From Amycolatopsis orientalis DSM 40040 = KCTC 9412 (GTDB lineage Bacteria > Actinomycetota > Actinomycetes > Mycobacteriales > Pseudonocardiaceae), in the NCBI RefSeq assembly GCF_000478275.1, contig NZ_ASJB01000045.1, positions 1-64,000 of the forward strand: 64,000 bases of DNA, in the 5' to 3' direction. Positions 1-8,464 of the stretch are shown here, piece by piece. The first letter of the stretch is position 1; every line of letters starts with the position of its first letter. A program made the position numbers and the translations under genes. The notes beneath the pieces were generated by a model. It was not told the DNA's origin. It ran no database searches and worked only from the letters and a program-made list of their open reading frames with translations.

Positions 1-66
1 CCCCCCCCGGTCGCGACCTTGGCCAGGCCACGCAAGACCGCGGCACAGGACTCCCGTTCATGACAT

Positions 67-1455
67 CTAGAGGGAGAACATCGAGCCCGGGTTGAAGAGG
101 TTCCCCGGGTCCAGCGCCTGCTTGATCTGGCGATGCACGCGCAGGCCGACCTCGCCGATCTCCTTGGCGAGCCACTCGCGTTTGATCCTGCCGATGCCGT
201 GCTCACCGGTGACCGTCCCGCCCAGCGACAGGCTGACGTCGAGAATCGCGTCGAAGGCCTTCTGCGCGCGGGCGAACTCTTCCTCGGAGTCCGGCGCGTA
301 GACGATCGTCGGGTGCATGTTGCCGTCGCCGGCGTGGCCGACCACGGCGATCCGCAGCCCCACCTCTTCGCTGATCCGCTCGCAGCCGGCGATGAGTTCG
401 GCGATCCGGGTGCGCGGCACGCAGACGTCGTCGGTCAGCCAGACACCGTACATCTCCAGCGCGGTGAGCACGACCCGCCGCACCTGCAGCAGCATCTTGC
501 CCTCTTCGAGATCGTCGGTGGCGTAGGCGAGATCCGCGCCGCAGTCGACGCAGATCTGTTCCAGCACCGCGAGTTCCCGCCGCGCGACCTCGCCGCCGGA
601 GTCGGATTGCGCGAGCAGCAGGGCCTTGCAATCCGATCCGGCGCCGACGTCGGTCTTGAGGTAGGTCTCGGCGGCCTTGATGGACGTCGCGTCCATGATC
701 TCCAGCAGCGACGGCACCAGTCCTTCGCGCACGACCCGCGCGACGGCTTCCCCGGCGGCCTCCGTGCTGCTGAAGCCCGCGACGAACGTGGAAGGCAACT
801 GCGGCAACGGTTTCAGCGCCACGGTCGCCTGCGTGATCACGCCGAGCGTGCCCTCGCTGCCCACGAAGAGCCGCGCGAGGTCGTAGCCCGCGACGCCCTT
901 CACCGTGCGGCGCCCGGTCTTCAGGATCGACCCGTCGGCGAGCACGACTTCCAAGCCCAGTACGGAATCCGTGGTGACGCCGTACTTCACGCAGCACAGT
1001 CCACCGGCGTTCGTGGACAGGTTGCCGCCGATGGTGCACCAGTCGTAACTGGACGGGTCCGGCGGATAGAACAGGCCGTGCTTCTCCACCGCGTTGCGGA
1101 AATCGAGGTTCACCACACCGGGCTGCACGACGGCGAGCCGGTTGCCCGCGTCGATCTCGACGACCTTGTCGAGTTTGGTCAGCACCAGCATCACGCAGCC
1201 GTCGATCGCGTTCGCGGCGCCGGACAGGCCACTGCCGGCGCCGCGGGGCACGATCGGCACCTCGAACTCCGCGCAGGCCCTGACCACGGCCTGCACCCCC
1301 TCCACATCGGACGGCAGCACCACCGCGAGCGGCTTGCCCGCCGAGGCGAGCGGCATCATGTCGCGCGAGTACGCGGCCGTGACGTCGGAGTCGGTGAGCA
1401 CCGCGGCCTTGCCGAGATGTTCACGAAGGTGGGTGACCAAGGCGTCGTTGCTCAT
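67..1455 (-). CDS. FAD-linked oxidase, GlcD-type (glycolate/D-lactate-like)
   Basis: A 462-residue protein of the vanillyl-alcohol-oxidase-type FAD family (glycolate oxidase subunit GlcD, D-lactate dehydrogenase). The N-terminal half has the PCMH FAD-binding fold, with PRGAGSGLSGAAN near residue 70 and YGVTTDSVLGLEVVLADG near 160. The C-terminal half is the cap domain and ends with GEHGIGRIKREWL, which is typical of GlcD/DLD. It probably oxidises a 2-hydroxy acid in the cytoplasm; the substrate cannot be read from sequence. No GlcE/GlcF partner is adjacent. It lies head to tail with the MFS gene on the same strand, 15 bases downstream of it. Confidence 0.88.
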   Translation of the reverse strand: MSNDALVTHLREHLGKAAVLTDSDVTAAYSRDMMPLASAGKPLAVVLPSDVEGVQAVVRACAEFEVPIVPRGAGSGLSGAANAIDGCVMLVLTKLDKVVEIDAGNRLAVVQPGVVNLDFRNAVEKHGLFYPPDPSSYDWCTIGGNLSTNAGGLCCVKYGVTTDSVLGLEVVLADGSILKTGRRTVKGVAGYDLARLFVGSEGTLGVITQATVALKPLPQLPSTFVAGFSSTEAAGEAVARVVREGLVPSLLEIMDATSIKAAETYLKTDVGAGSDCKALLLAQSDSGGEVARRELAVLEQICVDCGADLAYATDDLEEGKMLLQVRRVVLTALEMYGVWLTDDVCVPRTRIAELIAGCERISEEVGLRIAVVGHAGDGNMHPTIVYAPDSEEEFARAQKAFDAILDVSLSLGGTVTGEHGIGRIKREWLAKEIGEVGLRVHRQIKQALDPGNLFNPGSMFSL

Positions 1456-1470
1456 GACCCCATCGTAGGC

Positions 1471-2958
1471 TCATGAGATCCGCACTACGGAATCTTTCTT
1501 CCGATTGAGCAGAACGAAGGCCTGAACACCCGTATAGACGAGCACAGCGACGCCCGCCCATGCGGTGACGTGCATGCCCTGGGTGAAAGCCTCGCGCGCC
1601 GACGTCAGGAGCGCCTGACCCTGAGCGGGATCGAGCTGCTGCGCGGTGGCGACAGCGCCGCCCAGCGTGTCCCGCGCGGACTCGGCCGTGCCCTCCGGCA
1701 GGCCGGCGCGATAGACCGCGGTCGCGACACTGCCCAGGATCGCCGTGCCGAGCGCGCCGCCCAGCTCGAACCCGGTTTCGGAGATCGCCGAGGCGGCTCC
1801 GGCCCGCTCGGCCGGAGCGGCCGAGACGACCAGGTCGTTCGTCAGCGTCTCAGACAGGGCGACACCGCCCCCTAGCAGCGTGAACGACACCACAACGTAT
1901 GCGAGCCCGCCGCCTGCCGAGACCTGCGTCAACGCGAGGAAACCGACCGCGGCGACGAGGAGACCGCCACTGACCAGCACGGAGACCCGGATCCGCTTCG
2001 CGAGCCAGGCCGCGAGAAGCGCGCCCGCCACCCCGGCGACCGTCGCCGGGAGCATCCACAGCGCGGCGACGACCGGAGTCAGGCCGAGCACCAGCTGCAG
2101 GTACTGCGGGACCAGGAACAGCAGGCCGACCATGGCGAAGACGCCGAGCATGTTCGTCACGACGGACGCGCTGAAGGCCCGGTTCGAGAACAGCTTCAGG
2201 TCGAGCATCGGCTCGTCGAGGTGGTTCTGCCTGCGGACGAACACGACGCCGAGCGCGAGACCGAGCAGGATGCTGACCGCGGCCTTCAGGCCGAAGCCGT
2301 CTTCGGCGATCAGCTTGATGCCGTAGACCACCGGCAGCATCGCGGCCAGCGAGAGCAACGCCGACAACGGGTCGAAGCGGCCCGGCTTCGGGTCACGCGC
2401 CTCCGGCAGCACGAACGGTCCGACGACCAGCAGCACCAGCATCACCGGGACGTTGATGAGGAACACCGAACCCCACCAGAAGTGCTCCAGCAGCCAGCCG
2501 CCGAGCACCGGCCCGACCGCCATCCCGCCGGAGAACCCGGCGCTCCAGACCCCGATCGCGATCCGGCGCTGTTTGGGGTCGAGGAAGATGCTGCGGATCA
2601 GCGACAACGTCGACGGCATCAGCGTCGCACCGCCGACACCGAGCAGCGCCCTGGCGATGATCAGCATGAACGCGCTGGTCGAGAAGGCCGCGAGCACCGA
2701 CGCGGCACCGAACGCCGCCGCGCCCATGAGCAGCAGTTTGCGGCGCCCGATGCGGTCGCCGAGCGTGCCCATCAGGACCAGAAGGCCCGCGAGCATGAAC
2801 GAGTAGATGTCGACGATCCACAACTGCTCCGCACCGGTGGGCGCCAGATCCTCGGACAGGAACGGCAGCGCGAACCCGAGCACCGTCATGTCCACGCTGA
2901 TCAGCAGCACCGGAAGCACCAGTACCGCCAACGCCCACCACTGCTTGCGCCCCGCCAT
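1471..2958 (-). CDS. MFS drug-efflux transporter (DHA2-like)
   Basis: A 495-residue major facilitator protein with about 14 hydrophobic segments, as in the DHA2/QacA-EmrB group. The early motif DxTVLGFALPFLS fits proton/drug antiporters, and GDRIGRRKLLLMG is the loop 2-3 signature near residue 68. It sits in the membrane and probably exports a toxic compound. The start at 2958 places two TetR-type palindromes directly upstream, between it and the divergent tetR gene, so repression by that TetR protein is the natural model. The substrate is unknown. Confidence 0.9.
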   Translation of the reverse strand: MAGRKQWWALAVLVLPVLLISVDMTVLGFALPFLSEDLAPTGAEQLWIVDIYSFMLAGLLVLMGTLGDRIGRRKLLLMGAAAFGAASVLAAFSTSAFMLIIARALLGVGGATLMPSTLSLIRSIFLDPKQRRIAIGVWSAGFSGGMAVGPVLGGWLLEHFWWGSVFLINVPVMLVLLVVGPFVLPEARDPKPGRFDPLSALLSLAAMLPVVYGIKLIAEDGFGLKAAVSILLGLALGVVFVRRQNHLDEPMLDLKLFSNRAFSASVVTNMLGVFAMVGLLFLVPQYLQLVLGLTPVVAALWMLPATVAGVAGALLAAWLAKRIRVSVLVSGGLLVAAVGFLALTQVSAGGGLAYVVVSFTLLGGGVALSETLTNDLVVSAAPAERAGAASAISETGFELGGALGTAILGSVATAVYRAGLPEGTAESARDTLGGAVATAQQLDPAQGQALLTSAREAFTQGMHVTAWAGVAVLVYTGVQAFVLLNRKKDSVVRIS

Positions 2959-2982
2959 GGCGCACTCTCCTCTGTGAGATAA

Positions 2983-2996
2983 ACCGTCTGGACGGT
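2983..2996. promoter_or_regulatory. TetR operator, copy 1
   Basis: ACCGTCTGGACGGT is a 14-base palindrome with one central mismatch, embedded in TAAAC...TACAG. The same context recurs 40 bases away. It lies 24 bases upstream of the MFS start, where repressor binding would block the leftward promoter. Operator function is inferred from position and symmetry. Confidence 0.75.
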
Positions 2997-3022
2997 ACAG
3001 TTACCGCCCCGCTCGAAAGTAA

Positions 3023-3036
3023 ACCGTCCGGACGGT
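3023..3036. promoter_or_regulatory. TetR operator, copy 2
   Basis: ACCGTCCGGACGGT is a perfect 14-base palindrome, followed at once by TATAGT, which could be the -10 element of the tetR promoter. It is the second copy of the operator and starts 27 bases before the tetR ATG. Binding here would give autorepression of tetR; together with copy 1 it gives coordinated control of both genes. Confidence 0.78.
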
Positions 3037-3049
3037 ATAGTCAACTGAT

Positions 3050-3577
3050 ATGGCGAAGCCCACCGCGAAGGAACGCGTCCTCGATTCGTACGAGGAGATC
3101 CTCATCGAGCAAGGCCCCGGCGGGGTCACACTCGAAGCCGTCGCCGCGCGCGCGGGGGTGTCGAAGGGCGGCCTGCTCTACCACTTCGGCTCCAAGGAAG
3201 CCCTGGTCGACGGCCTACTGGAGCGGCTGTCGCGGCTCTCGGACGAGGACCTCGAGCAGGCGCGGACGGCTCCCGAAGGCGTCGTTTCGTGGTACCTGCG
3301 CACCGCCATCACCGACGCGACCCAGCGCAAGCCGCTGCACCGCACGACCATGGCGACGATCCGGATCATGCTCAACGAACCCCGCGTCTTCGAGGTCGTC
3401 CAGATCTACAACCAGAAGGTCCACGACCTGATCAGCGCGCACGTCGGCGACTCGCTGACCGCCGAACTGGTCATCCTGGTGGGCGACGGGCTCTACCTGC
3501 GGTCGGCACTCGGCCGGGACGACGCGAGCCCCCTGCTCGACCGGATCGACGAGATCAAGGCGCGCATCCAGCCCTGA
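3050..3577 (+). CDS. TetR-family repressor of the divergent MFS gene
   Basis: A 175-residue TetR protein. The N-terminal HTH covers about residues 8-55, with GPGGVTLEAVAARAGVSKGG and then LLYHFGSKEALVDGL as the recognition helix and helix 4. The remainder is an all-helical ligand-binding domain without recognisable ligand residues. It is divergent from the MFS gene and the 91-base gap holds two copies of one palindrome. The expected role is a ligand-released repressor of the pump and of itself. The effector is unknown. Confidence 0.9.
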   Translation: MAKPTAKERVLDSYEEILIEQGPGGVTLEAVAARAGVSKGGLLYHFGSKEALVDGLLERLSRLSDEDLEQARTAPEGVVSWYLRTAITDATQRKPLHRTTMATIRIMLNEPRVFEVVQIYNQKVHDLISAHVGDSLTAELVILVGDGLYLRSALGRDDASPLLDRIDEIKARIQP

Positions 3578-3586
3578 CCCCCATTT

Positions 3587-3608
3587 CGCGTTTAGCCCGC
3601 TAAACGCG
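3587..3608. repeat. Palindromic element, family B (gene-end hairpin)
   Basis: Ten-base arms CGCGTTTAGC and GCTAAACGCG flank a 2-base centre. The palindrome lies between the convergent tetR and PPOX genes and overlaps the PPOX 3' end, so it encodes that protein's last residues and its TAA stop. A longer version of the same sequence is at 16222-16253. It could work as a bidirectional terminator, although no T-tract follows. Confidence 0.7.
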
Positions 3609-4026
3609 CCTGGAGGCCGTAGACGCGCTCGATCGGGATGGTCAGCAGGACACGCTGGTCGGCGACCATGGCGTCCCGGAACTCGTCCCAGTCCGGATGC
3701 TCGCCGCGAGCCCGGCGGTAGTGATCCACCAGGGCATCGACGGTGGCGTCGTCCCGGGCGGCGGCCGTCGGCGTCAGGACGGCCGGACCCTCGACGACGA
3801 CGTAGCCGTCGCCGCTCTCCGTCGACACGTGGAAGGTCGCCCGCGGATCGCGCCGGAGATTCTTGGTCTTCGCGCGCGGCGCGGTGATCGAGATCAGGAT
3901 CGCGCCGGCGTCCTCGTCGTAGAGATAGTTGACGGTCGACAGCTGGGGCCTACCGTCGCGCTTGATGGTGGCGAGGGTGCCGAAGTTGCGGTCGGCGAGG
4001 ATCGCGTAGAGCGCGGAGTCGGTCAT
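3592..4026 (-). CDS. PPOX-class F420/FMN-dependent oxidoreductase family protein
   Basis: A 144-residue split-barrel flavin/deazaflavin protein of the pyridoxamine-5'-phosphate-oxidase-like group. The N-terminus FGTLATIKRDGRPQLSTVNY and the phosphate-binding RAKTKNLRRDPRATFHV region are typical of actinobacterial PPOX F420 enzymes. I chose the ATG at 4026; the longer upstream frame does not look like this family. The C-terminus and stop lie inside a palindromic element. It is divergent from a MarR gene. The substrate is unknown. Confidence 0.82.
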   Translation of the reverse strand: MTDSALYAILADRNFGTLATIKRDGRPQLSTVNYLYDEDAGAILISITAPRAKTKNLRRDPRATFHVSTESGDGYVVVEGPAVLTPTAAARDDATVDALVDHYRRARGEHPDWDEFRDAMVADQRVLLTIPIERVYGLQARLAG

Positions 4027-4217
4027 GACTTCCTCAAAGCGCGGGCCGCCCAGCTTGTTCCCCGGCGGCCAAAACACCAGCTCAGCGCCCCAAGGCGGGC
4101 GAATCGGACAAACATGCACGAATAAATGTGCTTGCATGCGGCAACTAAAGTGTTGTCCGACACACAAGGTCACTTTCTCCTTGCGAAGCACTCTTGAGAG
4201 GAACATCCTTGCTCTAG

Positions 4218-4229
4218 GCAACTAGTTGC
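4218..4229. promoter_or_regulatory. Candidate MarR operator
   Basis: GCAACTAGTTGC is a perfect 12-base palindrome directly before the marR gene. A MarR-type regulator binding here would be autoregulated and would also control the MFS gene behind it. If real, it favours translation from the internal ATG at 4261, because the GTG at 4231 would leave almost no leader. Function is inferred. Confidence 0.5.
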
Positions 4230-4230
4230 A

Positions 4231-4779
4231 GTGACCAAGCAACCGGCGAGAGAGACCACCATGGCACCCACGACACCCGGCACCAGGTCGAAGTCCGACC
4301 TCGATCTGGCCGACACCCTCGGGCACGAGCTCGTGCGGCTCGTGCGCCTGGTCAACCGGGCGAAGTCCCAGGTGTCCAAGCAGGGGCCGGACGGCATCGA
4401 GCGGGCCGCGTACGCGATCCTCTTCTGCCTCATCCACGTCGGCCCTCAGCGGACCAGCAAGCTCGCCGAGTTCCTGCACTCCGAGATCTCGACCATCAGC
4501 AGGCAGTCGAGTTCTCTCGTCCAGCACGGGCTGGTCGAGCGCCTGGCCGATCCCGAGGACGGCCGCGCCTGCCTGCTCGCACCGACCGCCGAAGGACTCC
4601 GGGTCTTCGAGGAGAACCGCAAGCAGCGGAACCAGTGGCTCGCCGAGGTACTCGGCGATTGGTCCGACGCCGACCGGGAAACCCTCAACTCGCTGTTCCA
4701 CCGGCTGAACGACGACATCGAGAAAACATCTCCACAGTTCGCCGACCCCGCGTCGGCGTCGAAGGCCAAGGGGGCCTGA
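4231..4779 (+). CDS. MarR-family regulator
   Basis: A winged-helix MarR protein of 182 residues from GTG 4231, or 172 from ATG 4261. The ATG at 4261 is preceded by GAGAGAG at good spacing and is the likelier start. The DNA-binding part is SKLAEFLHSEISTISRQSSSLVQHGLVERL, with the wing DPEDGRACLLAPT. It is followed after 4 bases by the MFS transporter gene, so the pair forms an efflux operon controlled by its own first gene, probably through the palindrome at 4218-4229. Confidence 0.88.
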   Translation: MTKQPARETTMAPTTPGTRSKSDLDLADTLGHELVRLVRLVNRAKSQVSKQGPDGIERAAYAILFCLIHVGPQRTSKLAEFLHSEISTISRQSSSLVQHGLVERLADPEDGRACLLAPTAEGLRVFEENRKQRNQWLAEVLGDWSDADRETLNSLFHRLNDDIEKTSPQFADPASASKAKGA

Positions 4780-4783
4780 AGCA

Positions 4784-7054
4784 ATGAGTACCACCGTAGA
4801 AAGTCCGCCAGCCATCCAAGAAGATGGTCCCCGGCTCAGCCACCGTCAGATCGTCACGATCCTGATCGGCCTGATGTCGGGCATGTTCCTGGCGGCACTC
4901 GACCAGACGATCGTGGGTACCTCGATCGTCCGTATCGCGAATGACCTCAACGGGTTCGACCTGCAGGCCTGGATCACCACGGCCTACCTGATCACCTCGA
5001 CGATCGTCACGCCGATCTACGGCAAGCTGTCCGACATCTACGGGCGCAAGCCGTTCTACATCGCCGCGATCTCGATCTTCCTGATCGGCTCGATCGCCTC
5101 GGCGTTCGCGACGTCGATGTACGAACTGGCCGCGTTCCGCGCGATCCAGGGCCTCGGTGCCGGTGGCCTGATGTCACTGGCGATGACGATCATGGGCGAC
5201 ATCGTGCCGCCGCGGGAACGCGCCCGCTACCAGGGCTACTTCCTCGCCGTGTTCGGTATCTCCACCGTGCTCGGCCCGGTGCTCGGCGGGTTCTTCGCCG
5301 ACTTCGACACGCTCGGCACCGTCTTCGGCTACCAGATCGACGGCTGGCGCTGGGTCTTCCTGATCAACGTGCCGATCGCGATCGTCGCGCTGTTCGTCGT
5401 GGCCCGCGTGCTCAACGTTCCGCACCAGCGCCACGACCACAAGATCGACTGGTGGGGCGGGCTCGCGCTCGTCGTCGCCGTGGTGCCGTTCCTGATCGTC
5501 GCCGAGCAGGGCAACAAGTGGGGCTGGGGCTCGCAGAACGCGATCATCTGCTACATCATCGGCGCCATCGGCGTGGTGGCGTTCATCTTCATCGAGAAGC
5601 TGATGAAGGACGCGGCACTGATCCCGCTGCGGCTGTTCAAGAACTCGACCTTCACGGTCGCGATCATCGGCGGCATCATCGTCGGTGTCGCGATGTTCGG
5701 CGCGATCATGATGATCCCGCAGTACATGCAGGTGGTTCAGGAGTTCTCGCCGACCGAATCGGGTCTGCTGATGATCCCGCTGATGGCGGGCATCATGAGC
5801 GGTTCGATCATCTCGGGCCAGATCACCAGCAAGACCGGCCGCTACAAGGTGTTCCCGGTGGTCGGCACGCTGCTGATCGCGGCGGGCGCGTTCTTCTTCG
5901 CGCAGGTCGAGTACAACAGCGACCTGTGGCACCCGCTGGTCGCGGCCGCGATCATCGGTCTCGGCCTCGGTGCCTGCATGCAGACGCTGATCATCGCGGT
6001 GCAGAACGCGGGCCCGCGCAGCGACATGGGCGTCTCGACCGCGTCGGCGACGTTCTTCCGGCAGATCGGTGGTACCGCGGGTGTCGCGGTGTTCCTGACG
6101 ATCCTGTTCAACGTCCTGCCGGGCAACATCACCAAGGCGTTCGGCGGCAACCCGCCGAGCGGACCCGGCGCCGCGGCGCTGGGCGACCTGCAGTCGAACA
6201 CGAGCGGTATCGCGAACCTGCCCGAGGCCATCAAGACCCCGGTGCTGATCGGCTTCACCGAGTCGATCACCACGGTGTTCTACGTGGCGGGCGCGGTCGC
6301 GCTGCTGGCGACGCTGGTGCTGCTGTTCATGAAGGAGATCCCGCTGCTCGGCGGCTCGGCTCCTTCGGCGGCTTCGGCTCTCGAAGGCGGCGAAGCACTC
6401 CTCGAAGAGGAAGAAGCGCCTGCCGAAACGGCTTCCGAGAAGACGGTCGTGACCGCGCCCGTCGAACCCGGCAAGCACGCGCTGACCAACGGGAACGGCA
6501 ACGGGGTGTTCCGGGCGGGATCCGCGCAGATCAGCGGGCACGTCCGCCGGGACGACGCGACGAACGTCGCGGGTGCGGCGCTGACCCTGATCGACCACAA
6601 CGGCAACCAGGTCGCCAGGACGCACACGAACGAGAACGGCGTCTACTCCTTCGCCGGCATCGTGGGCGGGCGGTACACGATCGTCGCCAGCGGCCGCTGG
6701 TTCCGGCCGGTCGCGGCGACGCTGACCGCCACCGGCGCCGGCGTGCTGCGCCACGACGTCGAGCTGGTCAGCACGATCCTGCTGAGCGGGGTCGCCAGGA
6801 CCGACGGGGACCGGGTGGTGCCGGACGCACGGATCACCGTGCTCGATTCCTCGGGCGGCGTCGCCGCCGTGGCGAGGACCGACGCGGAGGGCAACTACAC
6901 GGTCAGCGACCTGCCCGCCGGGACGTACACGGTGATCGCGAGCGGTTACCCGCCCGCCACCAGCCGGGTGGAGCTGCTGGGTGGTGACCAGGCGGAACAC
7001 GACGTCCGGCTGAGCTACGACCAGGCGCTGGACGAGCTGGTCGACCACTCCTGA
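4784..7054 (+). CDS. MFS efflux transporter (DHA2) with two C-terminal carboxypeptidase-regulatory-like domains
   Basis: A 756-residue protein. Residues 1 to about 520 form a 14-segment EmrB/QacA-type transporter, with LDQTIVGTSIVRIAND near residue 38 and GKLSDIYGRKPFYI in loop 2-3. Residues 520-575 are an acidic Glu/Ala-rich linker. Two beta-sandwich repeats follow, about 580-655 and 660-745, each with the signature T-x-x-x-G-x-Y-x-F/V-x-x-I/L-x-x-G-x-Y-T-I/V. With 14 segments the tail would be cytoplasmic, which is odd because such domains are usually extracellular. It is in an operon with the MarR gene. The substrate is unknown. Confidence 0.88.
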   Translation: MSTTVESPPAIQEDGPRLSHRQIVTILIGLMSGMFLAALDQTIVGTSIVRIANDLNGFDLQAWITTAYLITSTIVTPIYGKLSDIYGRKPFYIAAISIFLIGSIASAFATSMYELAAFRAIQGLGAGGLMSLAMTIMGDIVPPRERARYQGYFLAVFGISTVLGPVLGGFFADFDTLGTVFGYQIDGWRWVFLINVPIAIVALFVVARVLNVPHQRHDHKIDWWGGLALVVAVVPFLIVAEQGNKWGWGSQNAIICYIIGAIGVVAFIFIEKLMKDAALIPLRLFKNSTFTVAIIGGIIVGVAMFGAIMMIPQYMQVVQEFSPTESGLLMIPLMAGIMSGSIISGQITSKTGRYKVFPVVGTLLIAAGAFFFAQVEYNSDLWHPLVAAAIIGLGLGACMQTLIIAVQNAGPRSDMGVSTASATFFRQIGGTAGVAVFLTILFNVLPGNITKAFGGNPPSGPGAAALGDLQSNTSGIANLPEAIKTPVLIGFTESITTVFYVAGAVALLATLVLLFMKEIPLLGGSAPSAASALEGGEALLEEEEAPAETASEKTVVTAPVEPGKHALTNGNGNGVFRAGSAQISGHVRRDDATNVAGAALTLIDHNGNQVARTHTNENGVYSFAGIVGGRYTIVASGRWFRPVAATLTATGAGVLRHDVELVSTILLSGVARTDGDRVVPDARITVLDSSGGVAAVARTDAEGNYTVSDLPAGTYTVIASGYPPATSRVELLGGDQAEHDVRLSYDQALDELVDHS

Positions 7055-7062
7055 GGGCTGAG

Positions 7063-7109
7063 ATGAAAGGTCCTTTCCTTGCGAATTTCGCAAGGAAAGG
7101 ACCTTTCAT
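7063..7109. repeat. Palindromic element, family A (47-base near-perfect hairpin)
   Basis: Two perfectly complementary 23-base arms flank a single central base. Each arm also contains the small palindrome AAAGGTCCTTT, so the element is nested. It begins 9 bases after the MFS stop. A diverged copy is at 60581-60622. It could terminate the MFS transcript, but no T-tract follows. Confidence 0.75.
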
Positions 7110-7201
7110 GGCATTCAGGGGAGGCGTGACCGGGACTTTCGGACATCCCGATTCAACGGTTCGGCCGCGTGAGGTTCGCCGAGTACACGTAGGCTCGCGT
7201 C

Positions 7202-7870
7202 GTGAGTGAGGTGTACACCGAGGCCGCGGGCATCGGCGTGAGCTGGCTCGACACCGCCGGGCCGGTGCTCGTCTGGGTGATCGTGCTGAGCTTCATCTTC
7301 GTGGAGTGCGCGCTGATCATCGGGCTGTTCCTGCCCGGTGACTCCCTGCTGTTCGCGGCCGGGGTCGTCCTCGCACAGCACGGCTCCGACCTGAACGCGT
7401 GGCTGCTCTCGGCCGCCGCACTGCTCGTCGCGATCCTCGGCAACCAGGTGGGGTATTACATCGGCCGGTCGACGGGCTCGAAACTGATCGCGCGGCGCGG
7501 CGGCAAGGTGCTGAACCGGCACAATCTCGACCGGGCGAGGGCGTTCCTGGATCGCAAGGGTTTCTTCGCCATCGTCGCCGCGCGCTGGATCCCGTGGATC
7601 CGCACGCTGGCGCCCCTCATCGCGGGGACCGCGCGGATGGATCCGCGCCGGTTCGCCCTCGCGACGGCGCTGGGCGGGCTGCTCTGGGTGCCGACGCTGG
7701 TGCTGCTCGGCTACTACGGCGCCGGCCTGCTGGACGAACTGCCGTGGGTGAAGACTGTCGCGCTCTGGGTCAGCATCGCGTTCTTCGTGGTCGGTACGGC
7801 CTACGGCGTGATCCGCTACCGCCAGGAGATGCGGCGCCCCGCCGAAGAGACCGAAGAGAGCACAACCTAG
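7202..7870 (+). CDS. DedA-family membrane protein
   Basis: A 222-residue DedA/VTT-domain integral membrane protein from a GTG start. GLFLPGDSLLFAAG near residue 40 and ARWIPWIRTLAPLIAGTARM near residue 125 are the conserved DedA motifs containing functional acidic and arginine residues; about five hydrophobic stretches are visible. DedA proteins are implicated in lipid flipping and membrane homeostasis. The gene converges with a VOC gene and shares its final CTAG with that gene's stop codon. Confidence 0.9.
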   Translation: MSEVYTEAAGIGVSWLDTAGPVLVWVIVLSFIFVECALIIGLFLPGDSLLFAAGVVLAQHGSDLNAWLLSAAALLVAILGNQVGYYIGRSTGSKLIARRGGKVLNRHNLDRARAFLDRKGFFAIVAARWIPWIRTLAPLIAGTARMDPRRFALATALGGLLWVPTLVLLGYYGAGLLDELPWVKTVALWVSIAFFVVGTAYGVIRYRQEMRRPAEETEESTT

Positions 7871-8280
7871 GCCTCGGGGTCAGCCCAGATCTCCAGCTGG
7901 ATCCCGTCGGGGTCGCGGAACACGATGACCGAGGAACCCTCCAGGGTCCGCGAACCCTTCGACGGCGTGTAGACGACGCCGTATTCCGAAAGGCGCGCTT
8001 CCCACTCGGCCAACTCCGAACGCGAAGAGACTTTGAAGGCCACGTGGTCCAGACCGGTCCGCCGTTCGTCGAACCGCGGCCGCTCGGTGCCCTGGTGTTC
8101 GACCAGCACCACCGCGAACCCCTCGCTCGGCGAGCGCAGCACGACCTTCCGCAGACCCGTTTCCGGGTCCTCGCGACGCGTGAACTCCTCGAGTTCGAGC
8201 ACGCGGGCGTACCAGGGCACGCTCCGGTCCACGTCGGTCACGGTGAGTGCCAGGTGGTGCACAGACATGAGCTTGGACAT
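7867..8280 (-). CDS. VOC-family (glyoxalase/dioxygenase-like) protein
   Basis: A 137-residue single-domain vicinal-oxygen-chelate protein. VHHLALTVTDVDRSVPWYARVL near the start supplies the first metal His, GLDHVAFKV the second module and DPDGIQLEIWA the C-terminal metal Glu. These place it with glyoxalase I / extradiol dioxygenase-like proteins; the reaction is unknown. The start may be at 8280 or at the second Met, 8268. It is convergent with dedA. Confidence 0.82.
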   Translation of the reverse strand: MSKLMSVHHLALTVTDVDRSVPWYARVLELEEFTRREDPETGLRKVVLRSPSEGFAVVLVEHQGTERPRFDERRTGLDHVAFKVSSRSELAEWEARLSEYGVVYTPSKGSRTLEGSSVIVFRDPDGIQLEIWADPEA

Positions 8281-8464
8281 CGGGGATGACCGTCCTGATC
8301 AAGAAGCTGGGGGCGCCACCAGGGTGACACAGGCGCCTGGGGCGCCGAGGTGATCCGCCGACTTCCCACATGAATCGTGATATCCGCCGGGAAACAGTGT
8401 TAAAAAGTGGCTGAACCGCACGCGGACCCGATATCGCCTCGTGACCGCTCCGTGGCCCCGGGTG

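Noticed and set aside
1..63. An open + frame running from the window edge to a TGA at 61-63, possibly the end of a gene convergent with the FAD oxidase.
   Set aside because: Only 20 codons are visible, Pro/Arg/Ala-rich, with no recognisable motif; too little to call a gene.
133..1476. Long + strand ORF opposite the FAD oxidase gene.
   Set aside because: It is His/Arg/Asp-rich, typical of the complementary strand of a high-GC gene, and the minus-strand frame has clear family motifs.
5174..7093. 639-codon minus-strand ORF opposite the MFS fusion gene.
   Set aside because: Composition (Arg/Asp/His/Gln repeats) is that of a shadow frame; the + frame is a plain transporter.
8281..8464. 184-base gap between the VOC and SDR genes, checked for a small RNA or riboswitch.
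   Set aside because: A few short inverted repeats (GGCGCC) but no conserved architecture I can name.
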